Source: Variovorax paradoxus (GTDB lineage Bacteria > Pseudomonadota > Gammaproteobacteria > Burkholderiales > Burkholderiaceae_C). Taken from it: a DNA stretch of 64,000 nucleotides. A program made the translations under genes and the position numbers. Under the pieces are notes generated by a model. The model did not search any database. It was not told the DNA's origin and saw only the letters and a list, made by a program, of their open reading frames with translations. The stretch lies in the NCBI RefSeq assembly GCF_022009635.1, contig NZ_CP091716.1, positions 5,043,501-5,107,500 of the forward strand. Reading direction: 5' to 3'. Shown here piece by piece: positions 16,380 through 26,430 of this stretch. Each line of letters starts with the position of its first letter. Positions within the stretch are counted from its first letter, which is position 1.

Positions 16380-17228
16380 CTATTGCACGGTGCTTTCGGC
16401 CGGCGGCTTCTGCTTCTTGCGCGGCGAGAGAAATTCCTTGATGCGCTCCGCGCTCTCGTCGCCGTAGAGGCTAGCAACGGAAGACTCGCGCTCGGCGTCG
16501 AGCTGCTCGCGCCGGCTGCGGCCCCGCGCCGAATGCACGAGCTGCTTGATGCGCGCCTGCACCTCGAACGGCCCGCGCGACAACTGCTGCGCCCATTCGA
16601 GCGCCGTGGCGCAGGCCGTGCCGTGCGGCACCACCTTGTTGACCACGCCCCAGTCGTGCAACCGCTTCGCGCTGCAGGGCGTGCCGTCGAGCAGCATCTC
16701 CAGGGCGGCCTGCGACGGCAGGGAACGCACCAGCGAATCGGAGCCGCCGCCGTCTGGCGTGAGGCCGACATTGACGTAAGACATAGCGAACTTGGCGTCT
16801 TCCGCCGCCACGATCAGGTCGCAGGCCAGGCAGAGCGAAAAACCTCCCGCCACCGCCGCGCCCTCGACCGCCGCGATCACGGGCTGGGGCGCCTCCTGGA
16901 TCGCCATGATCCATTCGTGCAGCGCCTCCAGGTGGCCGTGCTGCTCGGCCGCCGGCAGCCTTCGTTGCCGCGCCACCCGCCGCAGGTCGCCGCCGCCGCT
17001 GAAGTGCTCGCCCTCCCCGCACAGCACGATGGCGCGCACCGTGCGAAAGCCGGAGGTGGCCCGCAGCGCCTTGGCCGCCGCGCGGTAGACCGAGGGGTCG
17101 AGCGCATTGCGCGCGGCCGGGTTGCTGATGGTCAGCACCAGCACCGGACCCTCGCGGTGGGTCTTGAGCCGCGCGCCGGACGTGGACGCCGCGCTCGCGC
17201 TGGTGATGGTCGGGACGGCGGTCGTCAT
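16380..17228 (-). CDS. Enoyl-CoA hydratase/isomerase family protein
   Basis: 282 residues from ATG at 17228. Crotonase landmarks: NPAARNALDPSVYRA, oxyanion-hole region EGEHFSGGGDLRRVA, then APQPVIAAVEGAAVAGGFSL and CDLIVAAEDAKFAMSYVNVG followed by TPDGGGSDSLVR. Acts on acyl-CoA substrates, in fatty acid or aromatic catabolism; the particular substrate cannot be told. It stands alone between comEC and the amidoligase operon. An AT-rich stretch at 17340-17371, with TTGTCA on the minus strand, probably carries its promoter. Confidence 0.85.
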   Translation of the reverse strand: MTTAVPTITSASAASTSGARLKTHREGPVLVLTISNPAARNALDPSVYRAAAKALRATSGFRTVRAIVLCGEGEHFSGGGDLRRVARQRRLPAAEQHGHLEALHEWIMAIQEAPQPVIAAVEGAAVAGGFSLCLACDLIVAAEDAKFAMSYVNVGLTPDGGGSDSLVRSLPSQAALEMLLDGTPCSAKRLHDWGVVNKVVPHGTACATALEWAQQLSRGPFEVQARIKQLVHSARGRSRREQLDAERESSVASLYGDESAERIKEFLSPRKKQKPPAESTVQ

Positions 17229-17371
17229 GGCGCGGGCCCGAAAAGCCGGCCCCGCCGGAAGCTGCTGCGATCGTGCATGGCATTCCCTTTGCGTTGTTTC
17301 AGGACCATACAACGCATCGGAGGCCTGCTGGCGCGACCTCAAAAATGAATACTTTTAGTTTATTTTGACAA

Positions 17372-19867
17372 CTAGTTCACGATTTCGGCGCGCTCAGGCA
17401 GGCGATGCCGCCAGTAGCGGGCATGGCGCTCGCGCTCGCAGGCGACCTCGGCAGGCTGCGTGCTGCGCCAGTGGGCGGCGCCGCAGCGGGGGCTGTCGAC
17501 CAACCGCACACCGTGCGCCGCGTACCGCGCCGACACCTCGGGCGCCGGGTGGCCGAAACGGTTGCGGTAGCCGGCCTGGACCAAGGCGATGCGCGGCTGC
17601 ACGGCATCGAGGAACGTCTCGCTCGACGAAGTCTTGCTGCCGTGGTGGGGCACCAGCAACACGTCGGCGCGCAGTCGCGGCGTGCGCGCGATCAGCGCCG
17701 CCTCCTGCAGGCGCTCGACGTCGCCCGCCAGCAGCGCGGCGGCCCGGCCGTTGCCGATGCGCAGCACGCACGACACGGCATTGGGCTTGGCGGTAAAGGC
17801 CGGATAGTCGTCCGCCTCCGGGTGCAGCACTTCGAAGTCCACGCCGTCCCAGTGCCAGCGTTGTCCGGCTTCGCAGCGTTTCGCCGGACGCAAGGCCTGC
17901 AGCGCATGCGAGGCCTCGATCGAACTCAGCAATTCCGCTTGCGCCTGCATCGCCAGCACCGCCTGTGCACCGCCCGTATGGTCGGTGTCGCGGTGGCTCA
18001 GCACCAGCATGTCGAGGCGCTCTCCGTAGGCACGCAGCAGCGGCACGAGCACGCGATGCCCGGCATCGCTTTCCAGGCTGTAGCGCGGGCCGGTGTCGTA
18101 CAGCAGGCTGTGCGTGGCGGTGCGAACCAGCACCGCGTTGCCCTGCCCGATGTCGGCGGCCAGCAATTCGAACTCCCCTGTTGCCGGACGCGGCGCCTGC
18201 CACAGCAGCACCGGCAGCAGGAACGGCACGCCGACGGCGCGCAACGACCACGGCAGGCGCATCGCGAGCAGAGCACCGCCGCCCACGCCGCAAGCAGCCA
18301 TCCACCAGGGCGGAGTGGCCATCGACAGCGTGGCAAGCGGCAGACCGGCGCACCACTGCAGCAACACCGAAAGCACATGCACGGCCCAGGCGGCCGCATC
18401 CCACAGCGGCGCGAAGGCCACGCCCAACATCGCCAGCGGCGTGACGACCAGCGTGACCCACGGAATCGCGACCGCATTGGCCAGCAGGCCGACCAGCGAC
18501 ACCTGCTGGAACAGCAGCAGGCTCAGCGGCGCAAGCGCCAGCGTGATGACCCACTGCTCGCGAAAGAAGCCCAGCAGGCGCGACGAAGCCCCCGCGCGCG
18601 GCTCGCCGGGCACCGACGCATCGGTGGCGAACAGCACGCCCACCGCCACGAAGCTGAGCCAGAAGCCGGCCTGCATCAGCGCCCACGGATCGAGCGCCAC
18701 AACCACCGCCGCCGTCAGCAGCCACACATGCGGCCACGGCCAGCGCCTGCCGGTGAGCCGCAGCACCGCGACCGTCGCGAGCATCCACACCGTGCGCTGC
18801 GAGGGCACGCCCCAGCCGCTGAAGAGCGCATAGAGCCCGGCCAGCAGCACACCGCCGACCAGCGCGGCCTGCTGCGCAGGAAGGCCCAGCATCAGTCGCG
18901 GGCTGCGCCGCCACAGCCAGCCCACGACACGCGACGCCAGCCACGCAAACATGGTGACGTGAAGACCCGAGATCGACATCAGGTGCGCCACGCCGGTGGC
19001 ACGGAACACGTCCCAGCCCGCCCGGTCGATGGCCTGCTGGTCGCCCGTGACCAGCGCCGCGATCACGCCGGCCCGCGCGCGGTCGGGCACGCGCTCGAAG
19101 ATCGCGTCGCGCACGGCTTCGCGCGCACGCTCGACCGGATGCAGCCAAGTGACGGCGATGCGCTCGGGCACGGCATCCCGCGTGCCGGCGCGCACATAGC
19201 CGTTGGCCTGAATGCCCTGCTCCCAGGCCCACAGCTCGCCGTCGAAGCCGAAGGGATTGACGTTGCCGTGCGGCGCCTTCAGGCGCACGGCAAGCCGCCA
19301 TCGCTCGCCGGCATGCAAGGGGCCGACCGGGTTCGCGGACGCGGCCTTGCCGCCGGAAGATCGGCCCCACAGGCCGGTGTTCTCCGCGTACCAGCCGAGG
19401 GCGATTCGGTCGGGAACCGCCAATGGCTCGGCGACGGACGCGTCGGCCCAGCGCGCGGATTCGACATCGAGACGGAACCGTGTTCCAGCCTCGTTGCGCT
19501 GCGGCATCTCCGCGACGACACCGGTGACAACGAGGTCGCGCCCCTCGACCGCCGGCGCCAGCGCGCCACCCGCATGGACCACCGCACGCCACCCCGCGAG
19601 CCCCGCACCTGCCATGGCTCCGCACAGCAGTGCGAGCGTCATGGCCCACAGGCGCCTGTCGAAGAAAGAAGGCCATCGCCAGAGCCACGCGATGGCCACC
19701 AGCAGCAGGGCGGCATAGACCCATGCGGGCCAGAGCGCCGGCTGCTGCAATTGCAGGGCCGCGCCAAGCAGCGATCCGGCCAACGCAACGAAGCCCAGTG
19801 AGCCGCCCGCGGCACGGCCCGACGCGCGAAATCGCGTCACGAAAGTACGTCCGAACACATGATGCAA
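17372..19867 (-). CDS. comEC: ComEC/Rec2 competence channel protein
   Basis: 831 residues, full length for the family. Order: N-terminal membrane segments and DUF4131 OB-fold region (about 25-215), Competence membrane domain (about 240-530, including GVAHLMSISGLHVTMFAWLA), then a metallo-beta-lactamase-like domain (about 565-800) with LVLSHRDTDHTGGAQAVL and LVPHHGSKTSSS. ComEC conducts one DNA strand across the inner membrane during transformation, and the hydrolase domain probably degrades the other. Divergent from the large transglutaminase gene across 113 bases. Confidence 0.93.
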   Translation of the reverse strand: MHHVFGRTFVTRFRASGRAAGGSLGFVALAGSLLGAALQLQQPALWPAWVYAALLLVAIAWLWRWPSFFDRRLWAMTLALLCGAMAGAGLAGWRAVVHAGGALAPAVEGRDLVVTGVVAEMPQRNEAGTRFRLDVESARWADASVAEPLAVPDRIALGWYAENTGLWGRSSGGKAASANPVGPLHAGERWRLAVRLKAPHGNVNPFGFDGELWAWEQGIQANGYVRAGTRDAVPERIAVTWLHPVERAREAVRDAIFERVPDRARAGVIAALVTGDQQAIDRAGWDVFRATGVAHLMSISGLHVTMFAWLASRVVGWLWRRSPRLMLGLPAQQAALVGGVLLAGLYALFSGWGVPSQRTVWMLATVAVLRLTGRRWPWPHVWLLTAAVVVALDPWALMQAGFWLSFVAVGVLFATDASVPGEPRAGASSRLLGFFREQWVITLALAPLSLLLFQQVSLVGLLANAVAIPWVTLVVTPLAMLGVAFAPLWDAAAWAVHVLSVLLQWCAGLPLATLSMATPPWWMAACGVGGGALLAMRLPWSLRAVGVPFLLPVLLWQAPRPATGEFELLAADIGQGNAVLVRTATHSLLYDTGPRYSLESDAGHRVLVPLLRAYGERLDMLVLSHRDTDHTGGAQAVLAMQAQAELLSSIEASHALQALRPAKRCEAGQRWHWDGVDFEVLHPEADDYPAFTAKPNAVSCVLRIGNGRAAALLAGDVERLQEAALIARTPRLRADVLLVPHHGSKTSSSETFLDAVQPRIALVQAGYRNRFGHPAPEVSARYAAHGVRLVDSPRCGAAHWRSTQPAEVACERERHARYWRHRLPERAEIVN

Positions 19868-19980
19868 ACCCTCCCAAACTCACGCTCAGTGGCGCGTTAA
19901 TTGCTAAGCATCTCGGCTAGTATGCGTCTCACCAGAGACATCTTTTCGATGCAATCTGCCAGTACTGCACACAAAAACGC
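19868..19980 (+). promoter_or_regulatory. Divergent promoter region, comEC / amidoligase locus 2
   Basis: Relatively AT-rich 113 bases containing GTTAATTGCTAAGC (19896-19909) and GGCTAGTATGC, a possible -10 region for the plus-strand operon. The TTGCTAAGC core is shared with the promoter region of amidoligase locus 1. Assignment is tentative. Confidence 0.35.
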
Positions 19981-22900
19981 ATGTCCATTCACGCCGCTCT
20001 CCACCACGTCACCCACTACAAGTACGACCGCCTGGTGCAGCTGGGCCCCCAGGTCGTGCGCTTGCGTCCCGCGCCGCATTGCCGCAGCAACGTCATCTCG
20101 TATTCGCTGCGGGTCGAGCCCGCCGAGCACTTCGTCAACTGGATGCAGGACCCGTTCGCCAACTACCAGGCGCGGCTGGTGTTCCCCGAGAAGACACGCG
20201 AGTTCAAGGTCACGGTCGACCTCGTGGTCGAGATGGCGGTCTACAACCCCTTCGACTTCTTCCTCGAGCCGCAGGCCGAGAACTTCCCCTTCAAGTACAC
20301 GGCCTCGCAGGCCGAAGAGCTTGCGCCCTACCTCGTGGCCGATCCGGTCACGCCGCTGCTGGAGGCCTACCTGGACAAGGTCGACCGCAAGGAACAGCGC
20401 ACCATCGACTTCCTGGTCGGCATCAACCAGCAGGTCCAGAAAGACGTCAACTACCTGATCCGCATGGAGCCCGGCGTGCAGACGCCGGAAGAAACGCTGA
20501 CCAACGGCAGCGGCTCCTGCCGCGACTCGGGCTGGCTGCTGGTTCAGCTGCTGCGCCACTGCGGGCTGGCCGCGCGTTTCGTCTCGGGTTACCTGATCCA
20601 GCTCACCCCCGACGTGAAGGCGCTCGACGGCCCGAGCGGCACCACGGTCGACTTCACCGACCTGCACGCCTGGTGCGAGGTGTTCCTGCCGGGCGCGGGC
20701 TGGATCGGCCTCGACGCCACTTCGGGCCTCTTGGCCGGCGAAGGCCACATCCCGCTGGCCTGCACGCCCACGCCATCGAGCGCCGCGCCCATCGAGGGCG
20801 GCGTGGATGAATCCGAGGTCGAGTTCGGCCATGAGATGAAGGTCACGCGCATCTACGAATCGCCGCGCGTCACCAAGCCCTACACCGAAGAGCAATGGGC
20901 CGAGGTGCTGACCCTCGGCGACGCCGTCGATGCGCGCCTGAAGGCCGGCGACGTGCGGCTCACGATGGGCGGCGAGCCGACCTACGTGGCCACCAGCGAC
21001 CGCGACGCGCCCGAATGGAACACCGACGCCCTCGGCCCCACCAAGCGCGGCTACGCCACCGAACTCGTTCACAAGCTGCGCGCCGAATACGGTAAGGGCG
21101 GCTTCCTGCATTTCGGCCAGGGCAAGTGGTATCCGGGCGAGCAACTGCCGCGCTGGGCACTGTCGATCTTCTGGCGCGCCGACGGCCAGACGCTGTGGCA
21201 CGACCCCGACCTGTTCGCGGACGAACGCTTTCCCACCCACTACACCAGCGAAGACGCGCGCCGCTTCACCACCGTGCTGGCGCACAAGCTGGGCCTGACC
21301 GAGCGCTACATCCAGCCCGGCTACGAAGACATCTACTACTACCTCTGGCGCGAACGCCGCCTGCCGGTGAACGTCGACCCTTTCGACTCGAAGCTCGACG
21401 ACGAACTCGAACGCGTGCGCCTGCGCCGCGTGTTCACGCAGAAGCTCGATGCGGTGATCGGCTACATGCTGCCCATCGAGCCCGGCAATGCGAACGGCGA
21501 CGCGCCCGCGCTGGCAGGCCCGGCCTGGAAGACCGGCCCCTGGTTCCTGCGCGACGACCGGCTCTACCTGATCCCCGGCGATTCGCCCATGGGCTACCGC
21601 CTGCCGCTCGACTCGCAGCCTTGGGCCAGCAAGGGCGACTACCCCTACCTGATCGAGCGCGACCCGACGGCGCCGCGCGGCGCATTGCCCAGCGCGGCCG
21701 ACTACCGCGCACGCTATGCCGTCTCCGCCCCGGGCAACGGCGGCGCGAACGGCACGGGCGCCAGCCTCGGCGACGTGCCCTATGCCTTCGGCACGCCGCC
21801 GGTGGTGCCCGCCTCGCTGCGCATGCAGTCGCCGGGCAGTGCCGGTGAAGGCGATGCGGCAGCCACAGCAGCCGACGGTGCGGCCGACCGGTCCGCCACC
21901 CGCCAGCCGTTGCGCGGCGAATCCGCCCACTGGGTCACGCGCACCGCGCTGTGCGTCGAAGTGCGCGACCCGCGCCGCGCCAACGGCCCCGCGGCCGAGA
22001 AGAAGGGCAATGCCTCCGGCGTGCTCTATGTCTTCATGCCGCCGCTCGCGCGGCTGGAGGACTACCTCGACCTCGTTGCCGCCGTGGAGGCCACCGCGCG
22101 CGACCTGGGCGTGCGCATCGTGATGGAAGGCTATCCGCCGCCGCGCGATCCGCGCCTGAAGATGCTGGCCGTCACGCCCGACCCCGGCGTGATCGAAGTC
22201 AACATCCACCCGGCCCACAACTGGAAGGAACTGGTCGCCCACACCGAGTTCCTCTACAACGCCGCATTCGAGACCCGCCTGTCGGCCGAGAAGTTCATGA
22301 CCGACGGGCGCCACACCGGCACCGGCGGCGGCAACCACTTCGTGATGGGCGGCGCCACGCCCGCCGACAGCCCCTTCCTGCGCCGGCCCGAGCTGCTGGC
22401 CAGCCTGCTGCTCTATTGGCACAACCATCCGTCGCTGAGCTACCTTTTCTCGGGCATGTTCATCGGCCCGACCAGCCAGGCGCCGCGCGTGGACGAGGCC
22501 CGCAACGACCAGGTCTACGAGCTTGAAATTGCCCTGAAGGAAATCGCGAAGAACCGCGAGATCTACGGCCAGAACATGCCCGCGTGGCTGGTCGATCGCA
22601 CGCTGCGCAACATCCTGATCGACGTGTCGGGCAACACGCACCGCAGCGAGTTCTGCATCGACAAGCTGTATTCGCCCGACTCCAGCACCGGCCGACTCGG
22701 CCTGCTGGAGCTGCGCGCCTTCGAGATGCCGCCGCATGCGCGCATGAGCATCGCGCAGCAGCTGCTCATCCGCGCGCTGGTGGCCCGCTTCTGGGACGAG
22801 CCCTACAAGGCGCCCGTCACCCGCTGGGGCACCGAGCTGCACGACCGCTTCCTGCTGCCGACCTTCGTCAAGATGGACTTCGACGACGTCATCAGCGAGA

Positions 22901-23508
22901 TGCGCCAGGCCGGCTTCGCCTTCGATCCCGACTGGTTCGCGCCGCACTTCGAGTTCCGCTTCCCGCTGGTCGGCCAGATGCAGGCCATGGGCGTGGAACT
23001 GTCGCTGCGCAACGCGCTGGAGCCCTGGCACGTGATGGGCGAGGAAGGCTCGGCCGGCGGCACAGTGCGCTATGTCGATTCGTCGCTCGAGCGCATCGAA
23101 GTGCGCGTGACCGGGCTGAACGAAAGCCGCCATGTCGTCACCGTCAACGGCAAGGTGCTGCCGCTGCAACCCACCGGCGTGACGGGCGAATTCGTGGCCG
23201 GCGTGCGCTACAAGGCCTGGAACCCGCCCTCGGCGCTGCACCCCAGCATCAAGGCCCATGCGCCCCTGACCTTCGACCTGGTCGACACCTGGATGAAGCG
23301 TTCGCTGGGCGGCTGCCAGTATTTCGTCGCCCACCCGGGCGGGCGCAACTACGACACCTTCCCCGTCAACGCCTACGAGGCCGAGAGCCGCCGCCATTCG
23401 CGCTTCACGCGCACCGGCCACACGCCCGGACTCATGCGCACGCCGCCGGCCACCATCGAGCTGCCGGGCAGCCGCGAGTTTCCGTTCACGCTCGACCTGC
23501 GGCGCTGA
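19981..23508 (+). CDS. Transglutaminase-DUF2126 protein of an amidoligase system
   Basis: 1175 residues. N-terminal bacterial transglutaminase-like domain (about 1-80: IHAALHHVTHYKYDRLVQL), then the papain-like core with Cys in NGSGSCRDSGWLL, His in FTDLHAWCEVFLPG and Asp in WIGLDATSGLL. The remaining 850 residues form DUF2126 (HVYxxGGEPTYVA-like LTMGGEPTYVATSDRDAPEW, GRHTGTGGGNHFVMGGATPA, LLELRAFEMPPHARMSIAQQ). It probably acts in the cytoplasm, since no signal peptide is seen. It is first in the series of amidoligase genes; a 64-base gap separates it from the ATP-grasp/alpha-E fusion. Substrate unknown. Confidence 0.92.
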   Translation: MSIHAALHHVTHYKYDRLVQLGPQVVRLRPAPHCRSNVISYSLRVEPAEHFVNWMQDPFANYQARLVFPEKTREFKVTVDLVVEMAVYNPFDFFLEPQAENFPFKYTASQAEELAPYLVADPVTPLLEAYLDKVDRKEQRTIDFLVGINQQVQKDVNYLIRMEPGVQTPEETLTNGSGSCRDSGWLLVQLLRHCGLAARFVSGYLIQLTPDVKALDGPSGTTVDFTDLHAWCEVFLPGAGWIGLDATSGLLAGEGHIPLACTPTPSSAAPIEGGVDESEVEFGHEMKVTRIYESPRVTKPYTEEQWAEVLTLGDAVDARLKAGDVRLTMGGEPTYVATSDRDAPEWNTDALGPTKRGYATELVHKLRAEYGKGGFLHFGQGKWYPGEQLPRWALSIFWRADGQTLWHDPDLFADERFPTHYTSEDARRFTTVLAHKLGLTERYIQPGYEDIYYYLWRERRLPVNVDPFDSKLDDELERVRLRRVFTQKLDAVIGYMLPIEPGNANGDAPALAGPAWKTGPWFLRDDRLYLIPGDSPMGYRLPLDSQPWASKGDYPYLIERDPTAPRGALPSAADYRARYAVSAPGNGGANGTGASLGDVPYAFGTPPVVPASLRMQSPGSAGEGDAAATAADGAADRSATRQPLRGESAHWVTRTALCVEVRDPRRANGPAAEKKGNASGVLYVFMPPLARLEDYLDLVAAVEATARDLGVRIVMEGYPPPRDPRLKMLAVTPDPGVIEVNIHPAHNWKELVAHTEFLYNAAFETRLSAEKFMTDGRHTGTGGGNHFVMGGATPADSPFLRRPELLASLLLYWHNHPSLSYLFSGMFIGPTSQAPRVDEARNDQVYELEIALKEIAKNREIYGQNMPAWLVDRTLRNILIDVSGNTHRSEFCIDKLYSPDSSTGRLGLLELRAFEMPPHARMSIAQQLLIRALVARFWDEPYKAPVTRWGTELHDRFLLPTFVKMDFDDVISEMRQAGFAFDPDWFAPHFEFRFPLVGQMQAMGVELSLRNALEPWHVMGEEGSAGGTVRYVDSSLERIEVRVTGLNESRHVVTVNGKVLPLQPTGVTGEFVAGVRYKAWNPPSALHPSIKAHAPLTFDLVDTWMKRSLGGCQYFVAHPGGRNYDTFPVNAYEAESRRHSRFTRTGHTPGLMRTPPATIELPGSREFPFTLDLRR

Positions 23509-23572
23509 AGGGGACGCCTACCACACTGCCGGAGCGGCCATGCCGTGACGGCGGTGTGACAATCCCCCTCCT

Positions 23573-26308
23573 GTGGAACCCTTGAACGAATCCCTGTTCG
23601 GCGCCCAGGCACTGGAATTTCCAGCGGCCCTGGCGTCGGCGCTCGCCCCGGCCGCCCAACCCGGACACTTCGATGAATTGCGTGGGCAGGCCACGCCGGT
23701 CGCGGCCCAGCGCCCGGCGGCGGCAGGCTCGACAGCGCCCGCCACCCCGCAGGCCCCGCTGCTGTACGACGCCACGGCGGAACAGCGGCTCGCGCCTTCG
23801 CAATCCCAGTCGCAGTCTCAATCGCAGTCCCCGGCGCCTTCCGGCGAGCAACCGCCGCTCACGCCCGCCTGGCACGACTTCTTCGAGCAGCTCGGCCCGG
23901 GCGGCTTCAACGACCTGCCCCGGCGCGCCGTCAGCCTGGAGCGGCAGATCCGCGACAACGGCGTCACCTACAACGTCTACGCCGACGCCAACGGTCCGCA
24001 GCGGCCCTGGTCGCTCGACCTGTTCCCGCTGATCGTCTCGCCCGAGAGCTGGAGCCAGATCGAGGCCGGCGTGCTGCAGCGCGTGCGCGTGCTCGACCGG
24101 GTGATGGCCGACGTCTACGGCCCGCAGCAGCTGCTGGCCGAAGGGCTCATTCCGCCGGCGCTGGTGCGCGGCCACCCCGGCTACCTGCGCGCCCTGCACG
24201 GCGTGAAGCCGCCGGGCGACACCTGGCTGCACATCACCGCCTTCGACCTCGCGCGCGGCCCCGACGGCAACTGGTGGGTGGTGTCGCAGCGCACGCAGGC
24301 GCCCTCGGGCCTGGGCTACCTGCTGGAAAACCGCCTGGCCATCACGCGGCAGTTTCCGCAGGCCTTCGAGGCCCTGCAGGTGCAGCGCCTGGCCGCCACC
24401 TACAGCGCCATGATGGAAGGCCTGCAGCGCATGTGCCCGGCCGGCGTGCCGCCGCACATCGCGCTGCTCACGCCCGGCCCGTACAACGAAACCTACTTCG
24501 AGCACGCCTACCTCGCGCGCTACCTGGGCATCACGCTGGTCGAGGGCAGCGACCTCACCGTGCGCGACCAGCGGCTCTACCTCAAGACGCTGCAGGGCCT
24601 GCGCCCGGTGCACGGCCTCATCAAGCGGCTGGACGACCAGTTCCTCGACCCGCTGGAGCTGCGGCCCGACTCCACGCTCGGCGTGCCCGGCCTGCTGCAG
24701 GCCATTCGCGCCGGCAACGTGCTCGTGGCCAACATGCCGGGCTCGGCCTTCCTGGAATCGCCGGCGCTGCTCGGCTTCCTGCCGGGGCTGGCGCGCCGCC
24801 TGATCGGCGAGAAGCTCAAGCTGCCCGCGCTGCCCACTTGGTGGTGCGGCGAGCGCGCCGCGCTCGAGGCCGTGCTGCCGCAGCTGGGCGACTGCGCCAT
24901 CAAGCCAACCTACCCCGGCTTCGACGGCCGCGCCAGTTTCGACGCGGTGCTCGGCAGCCAGCTCGGCCGGCGCGAACTCGACGAATGGGCCGGCCGCATC
25001 GTGCGCGAGGGCGACGTCCACACCGTGCAGGGCTACCAGCCGTTGTCGCAGATGCCCACCTGGGCCAACGACATGGGCCCGGGCCACATCGCGCCGCGCG
25101 CTGTGATGCTGCGCGTGTTCGCGGTGAGCGACGGCGCGCAGTCGTGGCGCGTGCTGCCCGGCGGCCTGGCGCGGCTCGCGGGGCCCGATGCGCAGATCGC
25201 CTCCATGCAGCGCGGCGGCAGCAGCGCCGACGTGTGGGTGCAGACCCACGGCGAAGTCGACCGCACCACGCTGCTGCAGCCGCACGCCACGCCGGCCTCG
25301 CTGGCGCGGCACCGCGCGCCCGTGACCAGCCGCGCCGCCGAGAACATGTTCTGGCTCGGCCGCTACACCGAGCGCGCCGAGAACGCGGTGCGCATGGCGC
25401 GCCTCACGCTCAACCTGCTGGGCGGCGAAGACCAGTCGTCGCGCCCGCTGCTCGAATGGCTGCACCGCGTGGCGCTGCGCAATGCGCTGGTGCCGGCCGA
25501 GGTGCCGAGCGCGCCCAAGTCGCGCCGCGTGTTCGAGCGCGCGCTGATTGCCGAGCTGGGCGACGTCGAGCGCGGCGGCAGCGTCGGCTTCAGCCTCAGG
25601 TGCATACGGCAGGCCGCGGCCGCGGTGCGCGAGCGGCTGTCGCAGGACAACTGGAACCAGATCGTTCGCGCCGAAACCGACTTCCTGCGCCGCGCCGCCG
25701 AGCAGGCGGGCGAAGGCAGCTTCGCCAGCAGCGCCGCGCTGCGCGCGCTCGAATCCGCCAGCACCGCGCTGGCCGCCATGACCGGCGCGCAGACCGACCG
25801 CATGACGCGCGACGACGCCTGGCGGCTGCTGTCGATCGGCCGGCACATCGAGCGCCTGGGCTTTTTGGCGAACGCGCTGCAGGCCGGCTTCGAGAACGGC
25901 GCGGTGCACGAGGTCAGCGGCTTCGAGGCGATGGTGGCGCTGTTCGACAGCACCATCACCTTCCATGCGCGCTACCAGCAGCGCCGCGACGTCGCCACCA
26001 TGGTCGACCTGCTGGTGCTCGACGCCGAGAACCCGCGCTCGCTCGCCTGGGTCACGCAGACGCTGCGCGGGCGCATCGCGCGGCTGGCCGGCAGCGCGCC
26101 GGGCAAGCTCACGGCCCTGTCTTACGAGCTGCCCGACCCGGCCAGCTGGACGCTCGAACACCTCTGCGCGGCGGGACCGGACGCCAACTATCCAGCGCTG
26201 GTCGAGCTGCTCGCCAACTGCGAATCGGCCGCGTATCACGTGTCCGACGCCATCGGCACGCGCTACTTCACGCTCACTTCGGAATCGCTGCGCTCGGTCG
26301 GCGCGTGA
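23573..26308 (+). CDS. Circularly permuted ATP-grasp / alpha-E fusion protein
   Basis: 911 residues from GTG at 23573. A low-complexity N-terminus ends in an alternating Gln-Ser run (SQSQSQSQSQS, about 76-88). The ATP-grasp half (about 90-565) shows QIRDNGVTYNVYADANG, ALLTPGPYNETYFEHAYLAR, RPVHGLIKRLDDQFLDPLEL and GNVLVANMPGSAFLESPALL. The alpha-E half (about 580-905) starts AAENMFWLGRYTERAENAVR. It is equivalent to the separate pair at 13811-16280 joined in one chain, which supports physical cooperation of the two domains. Predicted ATP-dependent amide or peptide bond formation. Confidence 0.9.
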   Translation: MEPLNESLFGAQALEFPAALASALAPAAQPGHFDELRGQATPVAAQRPAAAGSTAPATPQAPLLYDATAEQRLAPSQSQSQSQSQSPAPSGEQPPLTPAWHDFFEQLGPGGFNDLPRRAVSLERQIRDNGVTYNVYADANGPQRPWSLDLFPLIVSPESWSQIEAGVLQRVRVLDRVMADVYGPQQLLAEGLIPPALVRGHPGYLRALHGVKPPGDTWLHITAFDLARGPDGNWWVVSQRTQAPSGLGYLLENRLAITRQFPQAFEALQVQRLAATYSAMMEGLQRMCPAGVPPHIALLTPGPYNETYFEHAYLARYLGITLVEGSDLTVRDQRLYLKTLQGLRPVHGLIKRLDDQFLDPLELRPDSTLGVPGLLQAIRAGNVLVANMPGSAFLESPALLGFLPGLARRLIGEKLKLPALPTWWCGERAALEAVLPQLGDCAIKPTYPGFDGRASFDAVLGSQLGRRELDEWAGRIVREGDVHTVQGYQPLSQMPTWANDMGPGHIAPRAVMLRVFAVSDGAQSWRVLPGGLARLAGPDAQIASMQRGGSSADVWVQTHGEVDRTTLLQPHATPASLARHRAPVTSRAAENMFWLGRYTERAENAVRMARLTLNLLGGEDQSSRPLLEWLHRVALRNALVPAEVPSAPKSRRVFERALIAELGDVERGGSVGFSLRCIRQAAAAVRERLSQDNWNQIVRAETDFLRRAAEQAGEGSFASSAALRALESASTALAAMTGAQTDRMTRDDAWRLLSIGRHIERLGFLANALQAGFENGAVHEVSGFEAMVALFDSTITFHARYQQRRDVATMVDLLVLDAENPRSLAWVTQTLRGRIARLAGSAPGKLTALSYELPDPASWTLEHLCAAGPDANYPALVELLANCESAAYHVSDAIGTRYFTLTSESLRSVGA

Positions 26309-26311
26309 ACT

Positions 26312-26408
26312 GGCTCTCCCCCATGCTTCGCGCACTTCGTGTCGCTTCGCACTCCCCCTCACCGGGGGCAACGCCTGCGGCCCGGCAAAGCCGGTTCCGC
26401 GGCGTTTC
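26312..26408. repeat. REP-like intergenic repeat element
   Basis: The gap between the fusion gene and the solute-binding protein gene holds a palindrome-rich element. It contains a CCCC/GGGG hairpin and a larger interrupted stem whose core is CCGGC-AAA-GCCGG, extended by GCGG/CCGC and ACGCC/GGCGT arms. The composition resembles intergenic repeats I associate with Variovorax and relatives. Copy number cannot be checked here. Confidence 0.6.
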
Positions 26409-26430
26409 CCGATAAATCCAGGAGACATCC

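Noticed and set aside
19897..26428. Very long minus-strand open frames (over 900 codons) opposite the transglutaminase and ATP-grasp/alpha-E genes
   Set aside because: They are antisense frames kept open by high GC at the third codon position; composition is Ala/Arg/His/Gly-rich without domains, while the plus-strand proteins are clear family members.
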